A stretch of DNA of 64,000 nucleotides from Isoetes taiwanensis (GCA_021234155.1 JAJEKV010000004.1:14230716-14294715); one strand, 5' to 3'. Positions 10,990 to 25,308 are shown, numbered from the stretch's first letter. Program-made: numbers and translations. The notes: generated by a model from the sequence alone, not told the origin.

Positions 10990-13043
10990 CCTGCTTCAGT
11001 GGTATCTGGTACACCAGGAATTGTCCGCCATGCCGTCTTAAATGATAGAAGACATGTTATGTCATATAACATGCTTCTGAAAGTTTGGTTGCATCCTTTC
11101 CTCTCTAGGTGGGTTTAATTAGTGTGACTAGGTATCGTTTAAGTTTGACGTGGTTGAATTTGGCGCAATTGGATTCCCAACTTTAGAGTGGCAGAGCTGG
11201 TTTTAGTCCTCATGTTTTTTCTCAAGCATACGATGTGTCTGAAGAAACTGTGAGACGCCTCTTAGACAGACAAGAGAAACATGAAGGAATTATCAAGGTA
11301 TCCAGAGAGTCCTCAGAGTATGAAGAAAATATGTAATCAATCTTGGCATGACAGATTTGGTCCATCAGCTTGGTCATGATCAGATTTCAGTAAGATAAGC
11401 TAGAGAGTTTAAGGAGCTCGATAGTTAGAAATTGCTTGCTTTGGTAGATCTAGGTCTGTCAGCACGTTATTTGAAACTGGAAAGAATGAGTGCTCGTCTC
11501 AGTTCATTCTAAACATGAAAATGTAGTTCTTTTGGTTGTAGTCTGAGCTTGCCAGTTTCTCTATAATAATTCTAAAGTATGCTAATATGGAGCTACCTAT
11601 ACCTGCGAGTTGAGCATCTCCTTCCTGTGTTATTAATGATATTGGTAGCAATATACAGATTGTGATGTCATGATGGCTGCCATTGCTGTGATTGAATAGG
11701 GAGCAATGTATGCAGCGAACTAAATTGACAATGGGGACAAGATCATATATTTTGTGACATGTAATGCTTCTCTTGAAATTGTTTTCAACGGTGGCAAGAG
11801 AATTGTGGGACAGAGAATTGCGGAGGGCCAACTTGTTCTTGTTTCGAACACTTGCAACATGTTGAAGTAGCTGGGGATGAAGGATATAAAACTTTCATAG
11901 CCAAAAATACTCATAAAGCTACACCTAAATCACATATATTGTCTTCAAGCTTTTCTTTGTCAAATTTAGACTAGAGTTTATTGCCAACTTGTTATGTGGT
12001 TAATCTGTGGCAGGTCAATTTCAGGCCTCGTAATTTTTAAAGAATGGGCTTCTCAACCGCCTACCAAGGGCTATGGTAACTAGTGCATTAGGCTTAAGCA
12101 GAGGCAGGAAGAGCATGATGTTATTTTCCCTGTAGCAAACTAGAAACAACAGAAAGAGCCAGACGATTTCCTGAGGGTTTTGCTTATGTGCTCTTCTATT
12201 AAGAGCTTGAGAGCAGCAGCTCTATGCATATGGTATATCTAAAGTTGTTTTGTTGTATAAAAAAATTTAGATATGAGATTCTTATGCTGGTTTCATATCT
12301 GTTTGGTAATAAAAAGCTCATTTCTTTGGGTTACATTAGATTCAAGGCTCAGACTTGTTCTTTGGCTCAATGATTTGTTTGACAGCATACGGTTGTTGAC
12401 ATGAAGAGGAACTCCTTAAGCAAAACACTGATGCTTTTCTAATCTGAACATACAGTGTCAATTCAATAGCAGCCAGTTGTCAGGTGATAGAGCAGTATCT
12501 TTCTAATAGGTGCCCATTTTTAAAGTCACATATGTTCTTTCATGTTTATAGTCACATAAAACACTTACTCTATGTTCTTATTACTCTGCTGTACTCTTAT
12601 TATTGTTAAAGCCATTTACGAACTTCAAAATTTATGATGATGAAATTATTGTAGCCTGTTTTGCTCTTCCACAATCCCAAGGGGATTTACTCATATCCCC
12701 GTAGAAAAACTAAACCACACATAGTGTACTCTACCAGGAAAAGAACACAAAAAAATTATTGTTTTTTTACAACAAATAAGGTGTTTATTTAGATTTGTCA
12801 AAAAGCTTATGAAGGAACATGCTATGATAATGCTGGGTCATTGGTGTTTGTAGGTGAAATGGGGTGTTTGTCAACATCTGGAAACGCCATGTGCAATGAT
12901 AAGCAGGTTTCTTGGCTTGGGTTTTGCAGGCTCTTAAACACGTTGCTCTTGCATGTTCAAAGAAACTAGTGGTGGAGGGATTGCAACATCTGATCTTGAA
13001 GAGAATGCAATAAGAAATTTTTCAAAAAGTGAATGAGCGTACT
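10990..13043. other. Non-coding region
   Basis: No gene, RNA or transposon end was recognised. Short open frames here have no coding character. A small AT-rich tract lies near 12740-12790. Confidence 0.5.
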
Positions 13044-13341
13044 GCAGCCTAACATTTTATTTATTTGCAGGAATGTTCATGCTAAAGCTTGAAGCACCTT
13101 AAAGATTAGTCATCAGAAGCTTATTTGCAGGTTGTATTTTAAACTCATTTTTGCAATGCATGGTCACGAAGTTGATGGAATTTCAGTGCCTGCAGCCTAG
13201 CATTTTCTTTATCTGTAGACTTCAGATGTTCATGCTAAAGCTTGGAGTACTTTAAAGGTTAGTCATCAGAAGTTTATTCGCAGGTTGTATTTTGGACTCA
13301 TTTTTGCAATGCATGGTCGGGAGATGGAATTTCAGTGCCTT
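13044..13341. repeat. Tandem duplication, about 147-bp unit
   Basis: The unit starting GCAGCCTA at 13044 repeats from 13191, ending near 13341. Shared blocks include TTCATGCTAAAGCTTG, AGTCATCAGAAG and TTTTTGCAATGCATGGTC. The copies have diverged with substitutions and small indels, so the duplication is not recent. Confidence 0.85.
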
Positions 13342-15360
13342 GTGGCTTTGGAGACAGAGGAAGTGGGGACAAAAGATTAGCTACCAAGTATGCACAATAA
13401 TCTTACTGATGTATTTACTTTATCTGGATTTGTGACAGATTGGTGACATGTCGAATCTCATTAGTGCTGTTTCCTTTGGTTTCTACATGCTACGCTCAGA
13501 TCATATTTCTCGAGCACTTCATTCACCCAGTGATTTACCATTGCTTAATATTCAAGTCAGTACTGGCAAGTGAATAGCCAAAGGTTGGGAGAGGCAGTAA
13601 AGTCTTCGTCCACTTGAACTAGCCTATTCTAGCTACTACCTTGCACCATTTGGTTACGACCATGTGCTCTGGCATTTGGTCATTTGCAGTCATATTAATC
13701 AAGCATCTGCAACAGATGTCCTTAGATGGCAAGGCATATCATCACCGCAGTCAATATCATTTGTTCCCTGCATATTGATGCTGTATACATGGCTGCTTTC
13801 TACATCGTTCTTTTTATGGGTTGAGGCAGATCTATCTTTGAGAATTAAGTTTGAATGCACAGACCAAGCAATAAGCAATCCCTTGGACTGCAGCTTGTAG
13901 CCCTGTGGAGTTTATCATCATCTGAAGCAATTATAAGCTACACCCTTGGACCTCTTTGGGGTTTTGCTGGGTTCTTTTTTGGAAAGAGATGGAATGGTTT
14001 GGAATGTATAGGGACATTGTTTATTTTAGGTACGTGTAACTACATTTTACGTCTGTATTGTTCATTTATTTTTGCGTTCCAGGTCGAAGCCTATCAATGC
14101 AGTTGTTTTCAAATGCTGAACTAGAAAAGACTGGCTCACCTTTAACTATTTCTCTAAAACAGAACGAAGGTTTTGAAAGTCCAACAGTTGGAGAAGAGGG
14201 AAATGGAGGTGATATTTCCTCGTGTAGAATGCATGGGAGCTATAACACTCACAGGCCAAGGTCTAAAGTCTAAGTCTAAGCAGCCTGTTAGTGCCACTGT
14301 TTGCATTAGATCCAGTAATACAAAAGTTCAAAGAAGAGAAATTCACATACTTTAGCTTCTATACTCCATCCTCAAGTTAACATGGATGCGAATGTCAAAA
14401 TTACAGAGACACTTAAGATTTGGCTGTTTTCAGTTAAGCCAAGTGGTGATAATCACTTCATCGTTTATTTTAAGATTTGTATGCTCATCTCCTCCTGTTG
14501 TTTAATAGGCAACCTTAAGGCAAAGTGTCAAAAGAGGCAGGTAATGGAGGTGGCAGTGAACTGTGGCAAGCATTTTTATTTCGTCTTTCTGTAATGTAGA
14601 TGGTTTATCATTGTTTTGTTTGTTTTATCATTCTGGTAGTAATAATAGGATGCTCAAAGTTTCTATAAGTGATAAAACCTATCTGTAGTTTAAACAGTTA
14701 ACACATGCTATCATTATGGAAAGGTGCGAGTTTGCATCAATTGGCCATGTTAGGAAGCCATAAATCTTTTATGGTTTTGGCTTCAACTTTCTCAAGTAGT
14801 ATTTTGAGATAATGTCATTCCCTTATATTAAGATTGAAATATCAAGCTGCATTTTAAAATGAATAACTCAACAAACACCAAGATCAAATGATTCTGAAGA
14901 CTCGTGTTTATTTTCAAGCATTGTTTCATGAATGGTATAGCAACTTGGAGTTTAGAATACAAGGAACCTAACAACCAATAGAGTACATCCCTACTCTATG
15001 CAATAGACAACAAATGTAAAAACCATGCCATGACACAATATTTATAATTTATAAGGCTGAGAGGGAGCCTAAATATTATGCAATAAAAGCTTAAAAATCT
15101 TTTCATTGATAGAGATCATTCAACTCGACCCAACCTAGCCCTTGCCCCAAGCCTGCCCTACTACTAGTTTTTCATTTGCTGAAATGTAGGTGTAGCAGAT
15201 GGCATCAGGTATACTATGTTTTCTGGCCTTGTTGATGTGGCACAAGGCAAAAATCTACTAATAAACCGGACTCTGTTTTACTAATCTCATGCTTGTTCTG
15301 AAGAGGGTGTCGTCAGAACTTTGAAGCATGTCTATTGTAAGGTCAAGCTTAAGCTTTTTT
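13342..15360. other. Non-coding region
   Basis: No gene or mobile element was identified. Several short open frames between 13664 and 14594 lack recognisable domains and I do not annotate them. Confidence 0.45.
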
Positions 15361-15575
15361 TGGGTTGCCCCTAGGGGGGCAAACCCTTGCTTATGTGGGT
15401 TTGTGGCATATCCTAAGTATATGCTGGAATATACTTAGGATGCTGGTGACTGCTCCAAACCCATTGTCGCCTGTAAACTGGCGGTCTTGTGGGTTCTGGA
15501 TTGCGAATGTTGCAACCGGGTAACTGGCAGGGCAGAAGAAGCTCCAATCTGATGCTGCTGGACCTTTACTGTTAT
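15361..15575. repeat. 217-bp dispersed palindromic repeat, copy 2
   Basis: Second copy of the repeat at 9699-9915, in the same orientation, with the same two inverted repeats. It lacks 2 bp after the second palindrome. No clear target-site duplication could be matched between the copies, so the mechanism of dispersal is unknown. Confidence 0.85.
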
Positions 15576-17847
15576 TGGATAGATCGTCAACATTATGAAG
15601 CCTTTCATTTGGCGTGCCTTACAAAATGGATATTTATACAAGTGATCAAGTAGCTGTACATCAAATGCTTCAAATAATATGGTACCTTGAAGATCTTTAG
15701 TCGGAACTACGAAAGGATTATTTTCTGTTGCCTCCTTTTGTTTTCAACCCACCATGCAAGATCTTGACCTCAATAGCTACTGCTGATTGTATAAAAATCC
15801 AATCAAGCATTGACATTTCAAAATTCAATCAAGTAGTTCTCTTCAAACAATTTAGGAACTTTGAACATGAATTAATTCCAGAGGTGACCTATGACATCAC
15901 GGAAACAACCGCATTGTCAGGGCATATGTTCTAAAACGTACGGGGTGGATTACACTCCTCTAATAGAATTTGGTGCACTCAAGCCAATAACTCAAAAGCA
16001 ACGAACCGTGAAAAGGAAGGTAGACTAGATTTCGAAGAGTGGCAACTGCGATCATCACTAATAAGGTGGAAATGTAATAATCAAGATTAGCCATGTCTTG
16101 TTAGAAAAGTTTGTATTGCATGGTCAAGTTTTTTGAGATGAGGAACTATTGTAAGAAAATATCTTATGCCTTAGCACAACAAAAAAGCAATAGAACGAAT
16201 TTAAGACAACTCGTTGTTCTATGTTCTTTGTGCTCTAAAAATGTGAATTTGGAGCAATAAGAGGAGATGGATGAATGCACAAATTGCCAAATGCAAAAGA
16301 ATTCTAGGCTGATCTTTCATGTAATGGGTTTGTGCATTTTGGGGTTTTGCACATATTTAAATCCAGTAAAACTTTTAATATAAGAAAAAAAAACGTGGGT
16401 CTATCTAGAAGGCCTTGTCCAAACAGTCTACAAGCTAACGTATATCATGACATGGACAATGCCCCAAATCAGAAAGCCCCATGTACCCCCAAAATAGGTA
16501 GGGCTAAAAAAATAATTGAAACTACCCATAGAATAGGATTGAAGACGAGCTAATCTTTTTGCCCAAGTGACGCATAAGACAAATTGGTAAGAAGAGTCGT
16601 CAGAAAATTGATGTGCTTTGAAGAAAGGAGGTTATAAATCACATGACTATAGAGCATTATTCACATCACGAGCAATACAAACCATTTAACAATTACACTT
16701 ATCTAGGGCATCATGTGGCAATTATATTTTGTATCATGTGGCATATTGTGAGCAAATTTCATGATCTGACGGCCATTATTGTTGATTGTTTTTTTGACGG
16801 TGCAAAATATTTTTATACTTTCCTGTATAAATATTGCCTAAGGCTTTTGTCTTTTTGGAAACCAATTTTTTTTATGGCAATCAGAAACTCGTTTTGCCCT
16901 CATAAATTTAAATAAATCTTTAGAATGTTTCCAAGCTAGAATTTTTTGACAGCTAGATAGCTTTTTCTAGCCCTTCAATTACACCTAGGGACATAAAAAT
17001 TCATGTAAATTGTAAGTTCGTTGTGTGGTTTGGGTCTGGTTTGGTGCACTCATAAACCTTTTCTATCTTTCGACTCTAATGCTTGGAAGGACCAAAACTC
17101 ATGTCTTCTGCGCCTCTAACGGCTTCGGACTTGCAGGTATCATATATGCATTCAAGAAAATATTTCGATCTTTAGACCACTAATCCTAATCCTTGTCTGC
17201 CTCCCAGTCTAACACTGGAATTCTTCCTGGCACAATAGCCTTATAAAGCTTTGTTTGTGATGAAGTAGATCTGCTTTTAGATCTAGAGATGGAATATAGT
17301 TTTAATGTAGAATAGATTACGAGATCCATCAATTGACCAAAAATCTGCCATCAACTTCACCATCTGCCTTTAAATAAATCTGCTTCTTTGAATTTCAACA
17401 CGAAACTACAAAACAAATAACATGTAAACACACCCTCGGGGCACTGGAGGGCAACCCTCCGTGCGCAAGCACCTTGTTTTACTATAAGGTTATACATCCT
17501 TAAAAATGAAAAACAAAACTGAAATATTGGTTGGACGCTTTCTTTTCTATCCATGGGTAAACGTCTGGGGGACACGTCTATCTGAAACCTAGTGGATAAA
17601 AACCTTGCCACGTCAGCGCAACACGTCATCACGTTTCATACTCTTCCAGTTCGTTGATGGCCATTCCTTCGACGCCCTTAAGGAGCCTCTTCTTTTGGAG
17701 CCCAGGTATGTAAATCCCTGTTAATGTAAGCCACAGCTGGTTGAGATGGAACTTCCGTCCGCATTAATAATGAAGCTGTGAATTTCCCATTTCTAGGAGC
17801 TTTTTGGGCTCTTCATTTTGAGCCGAGCTCCTAGAATTTGATCTACA
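15576..17847. other. Upstream region of the DUF399/DUF3411 gene
   Basis: No other gene was recognised. The last 200 bases before the start codon at 17848 probably contain the 5' UTR and promoter. I could not pick a convincing TATA box or initiator from the sequence alone. Confidence 0.4.
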
Positions 17848-20800
17848 ATGGCTGCTTCTTCTCCACTCTGTCATCTGGGTTCATCAGCATGTTTGCATCG
17901 GTTAGAATCGGGGATGTGGGCAACCACGAATCCATTTCAGGACTCCAGAGAATGTATTAACCACAGGATTCAGTTTTCATTCAGAAGGTCAAAGACTACA
18001 GGTCTTAAAAGAGGAAGGCGCATTTGCTTGATCATAAGATCTCTTCCAGATAGGCAGACAGAAGCAGATAATTTGAGAATTATTGCTTGTAAGGCTGAAG
18101 TAGCATCAGATAACCAAATAAAGGAGGAGATTTTGGAAGAATGGAAACCTGGGCCTTTTCAACCAAGCAGAAGACTTATTCTAGGTACTGCTCTTGTAGG
18201 TCTAATAAGACCCCTGCTTCCTATTCCAGAGGCAGCTGATGCTGTAGAGGATGACACAGCCACTTCTTTAAAAAAGGAAAATGAGCCTGCAAAATCCATT
18301 ATTGGCAACATAGTGAAGGAGAAACCATCTCGGGTGTATGATGCAACAGTCTTAGGTGAGCCAGTGCCCATGGGAGTTGACAGAGCACGACTTTGGCAGA
18401 AGCTCCTTGCAGCGCGGGTTGTTTACCTGGGGGAGTCAGAACGTGTGCCTGATCCTGATGATAAAGTAGGTATATACTGTAGACAAATACTATGCTATAA
18501 CTTAATCCGTGGCTGCTTTGAGTTTACAGATAATTGAGTAACAACCGAATCCTTGGGAATACTATGCTATAACTTAATCCATGTCTGCTTTGGGTTTACA
18601 GATAATTGAGTTGGAAATTGTGAGAACACTTAGGGACAAATGCTTTGAGCAGCAGCGACCAATTACTCTTGCTCTACAGGCTTTCCCATCCACTCTGCAG
18701 CCTCAATTGAACAAATACATGAGCAAACGGTATGAAATGCATTTATTACAGTTTATTTAAGTCTACTTGGAAATGTCCTATAAATCAGTAATCAGGCCAA
18801 AAGATTTTGCATGTGCTGGTGTTGAAAGTAGTTCCTTGTTGGGATGTTGGATGACTCAAATGATTTCTTGCTAAATGCACCACTATAGGGCGTTTATAGC
18901 TTAGGGTTTTAAGAGAAGCTATTTAAATTTTGTTAAAGGTTATGCTGGCTTTAACAGCAATAATCTTACGTATACTTGTAAGAAGGCAATCAAGATTGTC
19001 AGCCAATGACATGCCCCAAATTGGCTACAACCTTTTGTGTCTTAAGCTGATTAAGTATATATTAAACTTTGAGGCAATAGCTTTTCCTGCCAATCCAGCC
19101 ATCTAATATATTCTGCCACACAGCTTAAGTGACGACGAGCTGAAAGATTTTGTCAACTATTGGCCAAAAGGACGCTGGGAGGAGCATTTACCACTATTGA
19201 ATTATTGCCGTGATAACGGAGTGAGACTTATGGGTTGTGGTATGCCACTAGAGGTATGCTATTTTCTTGTTTTAGATGAATTCTATCAGGTATAGGCCCC
19301 AAGCTGTAGAGTTTGGTATTACCAATACTGATTCTGTCATTTTTCCTTTACCATCAAATAGTATGAAATTTAGTCTTTAGAGCAATGAAAAAGATGTAGA
19401 GATGAAAAGGTCGCATGAATAACTAAAGATAGAGGAGAACGTAAGAGCAGTTCCACAAAATAAATTGAGCATTCAATGCTCACAAGTTATGGAGAGCCTA
19501 AGAACAGTTCCACAAAAGAAATAGGAATATTCACCAATGAAAAAGTAATCATGGTATAATGCTCACAAGTTATGGAAATCTTCATACACCATTTTGACCA
19601 GCACTTTGTGACCAATTAGATTTTACGAACAGTGCAAGCAAAAGGACTTAAAGGTTTAAGTCAAATTGATCGGCAAAAGTATGTCCCACCACGCGGGGGA
19701 ATGCCATTTCCTGTCGTAGAGGAAAGTACAATGGATCTTCTCCCAAAAGCATCAGGTGCATTTGGCCCTGGACCTTATCAGTTTGCCCAAGCACGAGTAA
19801 TTGAGGATTTTAACATGGCGCAAGTAGCTACTCAAGCAATGTCAGATGGAGGATCAGTGGGACTACTAGTAGTAATTGCAGGTGCCTCGCATGTGCAATT
19901 TGGAGCAAGAGGTTCTGGATTGCCAGCAAGGATATCAAAGAAGCTGCAGAAAAAAACTCAGATGGTTATTTTACTTAACCCTGAAAGGCAACACATTCGC
20001 CAGGAAGGAGAAGTTCCAGAAGCTGACCTTTTGTGGTACTCTGCTGCAAAAACGTGTGACAGGAATTGTTTTGATCGAGCAGAAGTAGCCCGTGTTATGG
20101 CTGCTGCGGGTAGAAGACGAGATGCCCTCCCACAGGTTCCTACAAATATGCTAGCAATCTAATATTCTGGTTAGATATCCTTGGAAGGGACTGATTTCTT
20201 CTTGTTATGCAGGATCTACAGGCAGGGTTGGAGCGTGGGATTGTTTCCCCAGAATTATTACAAAGCTTTTTTGACCTAGAGCAACAGCCATTCATTGCTG
20301 AGCTAACAAAACGATTTCAGGTGCATTGATTTGTTTTTATTGAACATAATTGGCAACTATTGAATAGGCCCAGAACTATTAAAGCATCTCAGAGACAATG
20401 GCAAAAATATTAGGATTTGTTGATAGAGGCCTCAAAAAAGATAAACATGTATCATATAAACCTTGAAGCCTTTTATCCTCAAACAATTGTCTATTAGGAA
20501 ACTTTGGGTACTGCATTATTGGTGATTAAAATGGAGTTGGGAATCTGCCAATATATATAAGCTGATAGTGTAGAATGTATTTAATCCATGTATTTATATT
20601 GGTAAAAATTCTCTTACATATGAATCTTTAATGTTCAGGGATTACGAGAAAGGTGGTTTGCTGACCCACGCTTCCTCCAGAGACTGGCAATTGAAGAAAC
20701 AATATCAATTACTACAACTTTACTTGCACAGTATGAACGTAGGAAAGACAGATTCTGGAAGGAATTGGATTATGTTATAACGGACACAGTCCGCGGATCT

Positions 20801-21864
20801 GTGGTTGACTTTTTTACTGTCTGGCTTCCTGCTCCAAGGCTAGCATTTCGTCCCCTTGACACTGATGCTGCTTTTCCAACCATTTTCAATGGACTAAATC
20901 AGTTGCTGGGCTCCTTCCCAGACAATGCATTTCAAAGGGCACATGCTGGGCAAATTTGGGATCTTAAAGCGCGAATAATAGCTGTAGCTGTCAGTGGATT
21001 CAAATTATTTGGCGTAGGATTTATATCTAGTCTGGGTACTTTAACAGTAACAAACACAGTTCTAGCAGTGAGGCGCATGTTTGACCGACAGTCTATTCAA
21101 ACTGTTGGAAATAAACGATCGCCAGTTTTCAAAACTGCAGTTGTCTATGCCTCATTTCTGGGAACATCAGCAAACCTGCGATATCAGGTGCTGCCTCTAC
21201 TACTTTGTTTATTATAAATCCTCCGCTGACTAAACTTTTATGTACAGACTATTGCAGGATTAGTAGAGCACTGGATTGCAGATTATGTATTGGCTTCACA
21301 ACCAATGGCTGGGAATATTGTCTCATTTGTTGCTCGAGTTGTCAACTCTTACTGGGGAACACAGGTATGATATACACATGATGTTCTGCGTATTATTTAA
21401 TAGTATTGAAGGAATTAAATTAGCTAAGAGCTTCTGTTCTGTTCCATGTTTCTATCTAGTATCACTATGATTAAGCTTACAGTAATTTTGAATGAAGAAA
21501 ATTAGGCGTGTTCTTCTATGAATATGAAATTGTAAATGCCTAAAGAAGTTCCAAAGAAGTCTACATGCTATTAGAAAGAAGTTGAATTGGATCTTACGGG
21601 TAAGGCCAAAGTTTTAGTGGGTTGCAGGTTTAAGTTTCTGTATTTCTCTTCTTCTTGCAGCAATGGATAGACCTTGCCAGATTAACAGGCCTGCAAGCTC
21701 ACCGTGATGAACAGTCCGCAGAAATCTCTCCATCAACACACTTGGAACCTGTATCAACAGAGATAAATGTATTACCAACTTCTGCAAATAGTATTATAGA
21801 AACTGAATCAGATGAACAATATATAGGAAAGAAACCGGAAGCTCCTTTTGTTAGGAGGGATTAA
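17848..21864 (+). CDS. Chloroplast RETICULATA-RELATED/BPG3-type protein (DUF399 + DUF3411), 8 exons
   Basis: The product resembles Arabidopsis AT2G40400/AT3G56140, chloroplast proteins with DUF399 (ChaN/Tiki-like fold) and DUF3411; related proteins affect leaf mesophyll and pale-green phenotypes. No enzymatic reaction is established. Exons, all with GT-AG junctions and agreeing phases: 17848-18465, 18602-18729, 19124-19253, 19620-20135, 20213-20320, 20639-21187, 21248-21364, 21661-21864, giving 789 residues. Residues 1 to about 70 are Ser/Arg-rich, like a transit peptide. A second hydrophobic stretch after Arg-Arg (about residues 108-130) ends in EAADA and could be a thylakoid or envelope signal. 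DUF399 spans about 170-465 and DUF3411 about 544-735 (starts [16 protein letters not shown], ends [15 protein letters not shown]). No in-frame stop or frameshift was found, so it looks functional. The C-terminal 50 residues are variable in the family. Confidence 0.93.
18486..18611 (+). repeat. Tandem duplication carrying the intron 1 splice acceptor
   Basis: A 54-bp block (18486-18539) recurs 72 bp downstream (18558-18611) with four mismatches. Each copy contains the acceptor TTTACAG followed by the first ten bases of exon 2 (ATAATTGAGT). Only the second copy leads into open exon 2; the first runs into a stop (ATT GAG TAA) almost at once. Confidence 0.9.
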
Positions 21865-22652
21865 CTATGTAATGGCATTTGCAGCCAGGAAATTAATGCA
21901 ATCTATATTTTTCAAGACCACTCTGTATTCTATACAAAGAATAACTGTTTTCATTGTTGTTATGGTTTATGTATTATATAGATAATATAGGAATTGACAG
22001 CCTATAGTTGATTCACCTGATTCCGAGTCAAGGTTTCCTATACACAGAAATTGCAGCTAAAATGCCTTGACGGTTTTTTAGTTTACTGACATGCTCATAC
22101 GTTCTTATCCATCCAAATTTGATAAGAGAAGATCCCCTACCATATCCTTATGTTCTCTACATTTCTATCTAGTTAGATTTGAAATAATCAAGACATAATG
22201 GCATACCTGATTTCAACCTGTTGACATAATAATCTATGGTGTTAAACATGGTTGTCAAAATTTTTATCTTTAGCATACTAACACACTTTCACATTCTTTA
22301 TTTTATCATATTTGTAATAAACAGATCAAAGGAAGAAAAGTTCCCAGCATACCATTAACTTCTTTACAGTTTTATGTCAAACCTCGTAAAGAAAGAAGCT
22401 TCCATTCACCTTATATTGCCCTGTCCATGTCCTCATAAGAATTGGATTGAGTTTTGTTATCCATGGAGACTAGTCTGTATGACTCCGTACAACAAAAAAC
22501 ACAAGATTATTGCTATGTAAGTAGAAAAATGTGCTCCAAACCAGAGGGCTTTCAATGAAAAAACTTTTATAGTAAAAATCTTTTAAAAATATATACATCT
22601 GTGTTGGTTGCTTGTATCAACTCGACGTGCCTAATCCATAGGATAAAAAAAA
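21865..22652. other. 3' flank of the DUF399/DUF3411 gene
   Basis: This probably includes the 3' UTR and polyadenylation region. Several AATAA-like strings occur but none can be chosen with confidence. No gene is seen here. Confidence 0.4.
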
Positions 22653-23076
22653 GGGAAAATTCCGTACCCCTCAATGTGCAAATATTCCAAAAATACCCCC
22701 CAAAAACAAGGTATTTGGCTCCAAAAAATAACATTTTTGTGTTTGTTTAAATACAAAAACATCCTTCATGAAACTTATAGGTGAGAGTCAGACCTATGTA
22801 GTAGTAGAAGCATCTAATGCGATGTTGGAATCTTCCCGTAATGGTGTTCTAAAAACATGTTAAAAGAAACAACTCAATCGTTCATAACTTGTGAATTCCA
22901 AACCCGATTTAGATGAATTTGATCTTGTTGGAAAGATCTTTAATCTATAATGTCCAGGAATAATGTTTTGAATCAGAGGAGCCACGAAAACTATATCACC
23001 ATATTTACAAAAATGCTCTCTACTTGAAGGGTATTTTTGGAATATTTGTAAACTTGAAGGGTATATACCTAAAAAA
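22653..23076. mobile_element. MITE-like element with imperfect terminal inverted repeats of about 45 bp
   Basis: The left end (22653-22699) and right end (23029-23076) are imperfect reverse complements. The best block is GGTATTTTTGGAATATTTG on the right, matched by CAAATATTCCAAAAATACC on the left. The 425-bp interval has no coding capacity and contains one copy of the two-part TTTCC/TATG motif. No target-site duplication could be fixed, so a MITE is inference; a decayed foldback element is the alternative. Confidence 0.55.
22883..22936 (-). other. Two-part TTTCC-N-TATG motif, copy 1
   Basis: On the minus strand this reads TCTTTCCAAC, then after a variable middle AAGTTATG. The distance from the start of TCTTTCC to TATG is 50 nt, the same as in three other copies (50263, 53841, 60603). 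It lies inside the MITE-like element. Confidence 0.75.
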
Positions 23077-23538
23077 AATAGAAGCAAGGAGCATAGACCA
23101 TATTAGTCACTGATCAATAAACACTCCTTAATTAACATGACCAATACTACATAACATGATTGGGCTGTTTGATTGAGTTCCATATAGCCTAAAGTCTGAG
23201 GCTATATATACTGTAAGGTAGTTGGGAGCTCTTCTAAGATGCACACACCTTTGGCGCTTATTCTTTGGCCTAGTTCACATAGTTTGCTATAACTCTTGAA
23301 TCGAGTGCTGGATTTAGTTGAAATTAGCCTTATTAGAATAGAGTTCATACCCCCCCTCCCCCCCAATATAGATCCTAGCCATTGATTTTGCAGATTGTAT
23401 GGTTTGGATCTATGCCACGTCGGGGGGAGGGTGTGTGTAAAATGAATATGTCCCTCTTAACACTTTCAAGACAGTGGCGAGATGAAGTTATCCCTTGTGT
23501 CTGGTTTGTTGATATATTGTTTTTGGCTTTTTGTGTAA

Positions 23539-23709
23539 GGTAAGGTTATCGATCTAGTCGAAGTTGGTAGCCAAAAATGCATGACCGAGGTTGCATACTT
23601 GAGGCAAGATATTTGGCACAAAAGGTCGAGGCCCGCATATGCATCTGCCAGGGCAAAAATCGATAATCGCTTTAGCGGTCTTATACAAGACACCAATAAT
23701 GATAACTAG
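23539..23709 (+). repeat. Diverged repeat (copy A) upstream of the HUH gene, possibly coding
   Basis: It matches the reverse complement of 39656-39807 at roughly 70% in several blocks: GGTAAGGTTAT at one end, a GAGGTTG block, ATCGATAA and GATAACTAG at the other end. The better-conserved blocks translate alike (GKVIDLVE with GKVIGLIE, TEVAYLR with TEVVHSR, AKIDNRFSGLI with AKIDNHLIGLI). This suggests a decayed protein-coding segment. It lies directly upstream of the HUH-endonuclease gene in the same sense and may be an early part of that element. Confidence 0.55.
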
Positions 23710-24711
<1,002 letters not shown>

Positions 24712-24730
<19 letters not shown>

Positions 24731-25308
24731 TTGCTGAGCAGCTTGAGCGTGGAAAGAATTTGTATGCACTGTACAGTGCGAGTGAGATCAAGCACTGTGT
24801 AGTTTTGGATAACACGAACTTGCTCAGTAGTGAAAGCCATTTTGTATTATATCACGGGAGAGGGCAAAGAACTCCCAGTATGTGCTACACAATTGCACGG
24901 ATGTTGCGAACAGGAAAATTCATTTTGTCCAGTGCGTGGGTCCTCCCTTGGAATTCTGCTACAATTAGTTACTACAGAGTAGAGACTGCGTGGAGGCTTA
25001 TCCTGGATCCAAGCCATGCTTCTATCAAGGACGTGCGCTGCGTCATTTATGGATTGCCTCCTGGGAAAGAGCCAATAGAGAAAGTGGGGAGAAGGCGACA
25101 TAGGTTTTGGGACGATGCTCTGGCGTGCGAGGAGCTAGATAAGCTTGATGCAATGCTGGAAGAGGATGAAAATGATAGTGCTGACGATGATGATGCAGTT
25201 GATATCGTCGATTATCTTGTTGATGAGGAGTATCATGAGGAGACACCCCCTTTTATTCCTCCCATAGATGGCAGCCAATCTTGCTTCCAAGATTATATAT
25301 TCCTTTAG
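24712..25308 (+). pseudogene. C-terminal region of the HUH protein, acidic
   Basis: After the frame change the reading continues with EQLERGKNLYALYSASEIKH, a segment ending in GLPPGKEP, a basic RRRHRFWDDAL and a long Asp/Glu-rich stretch (about residues 140-165 of the 182-residue frame from 24760). It stops at 25306-25308. Smooth continuity of composition with the preceding frame supports one ancestral protein. There is no helicase P-loop. The function of this region is unknown. Confidence 0.6.

Noticed and set aside
13664-14594. Cluster of short open frames as a possible small gene
   Set aside because: No shared splice pattern, domains or codon bias could be seen; frames of this size are expected by chance.
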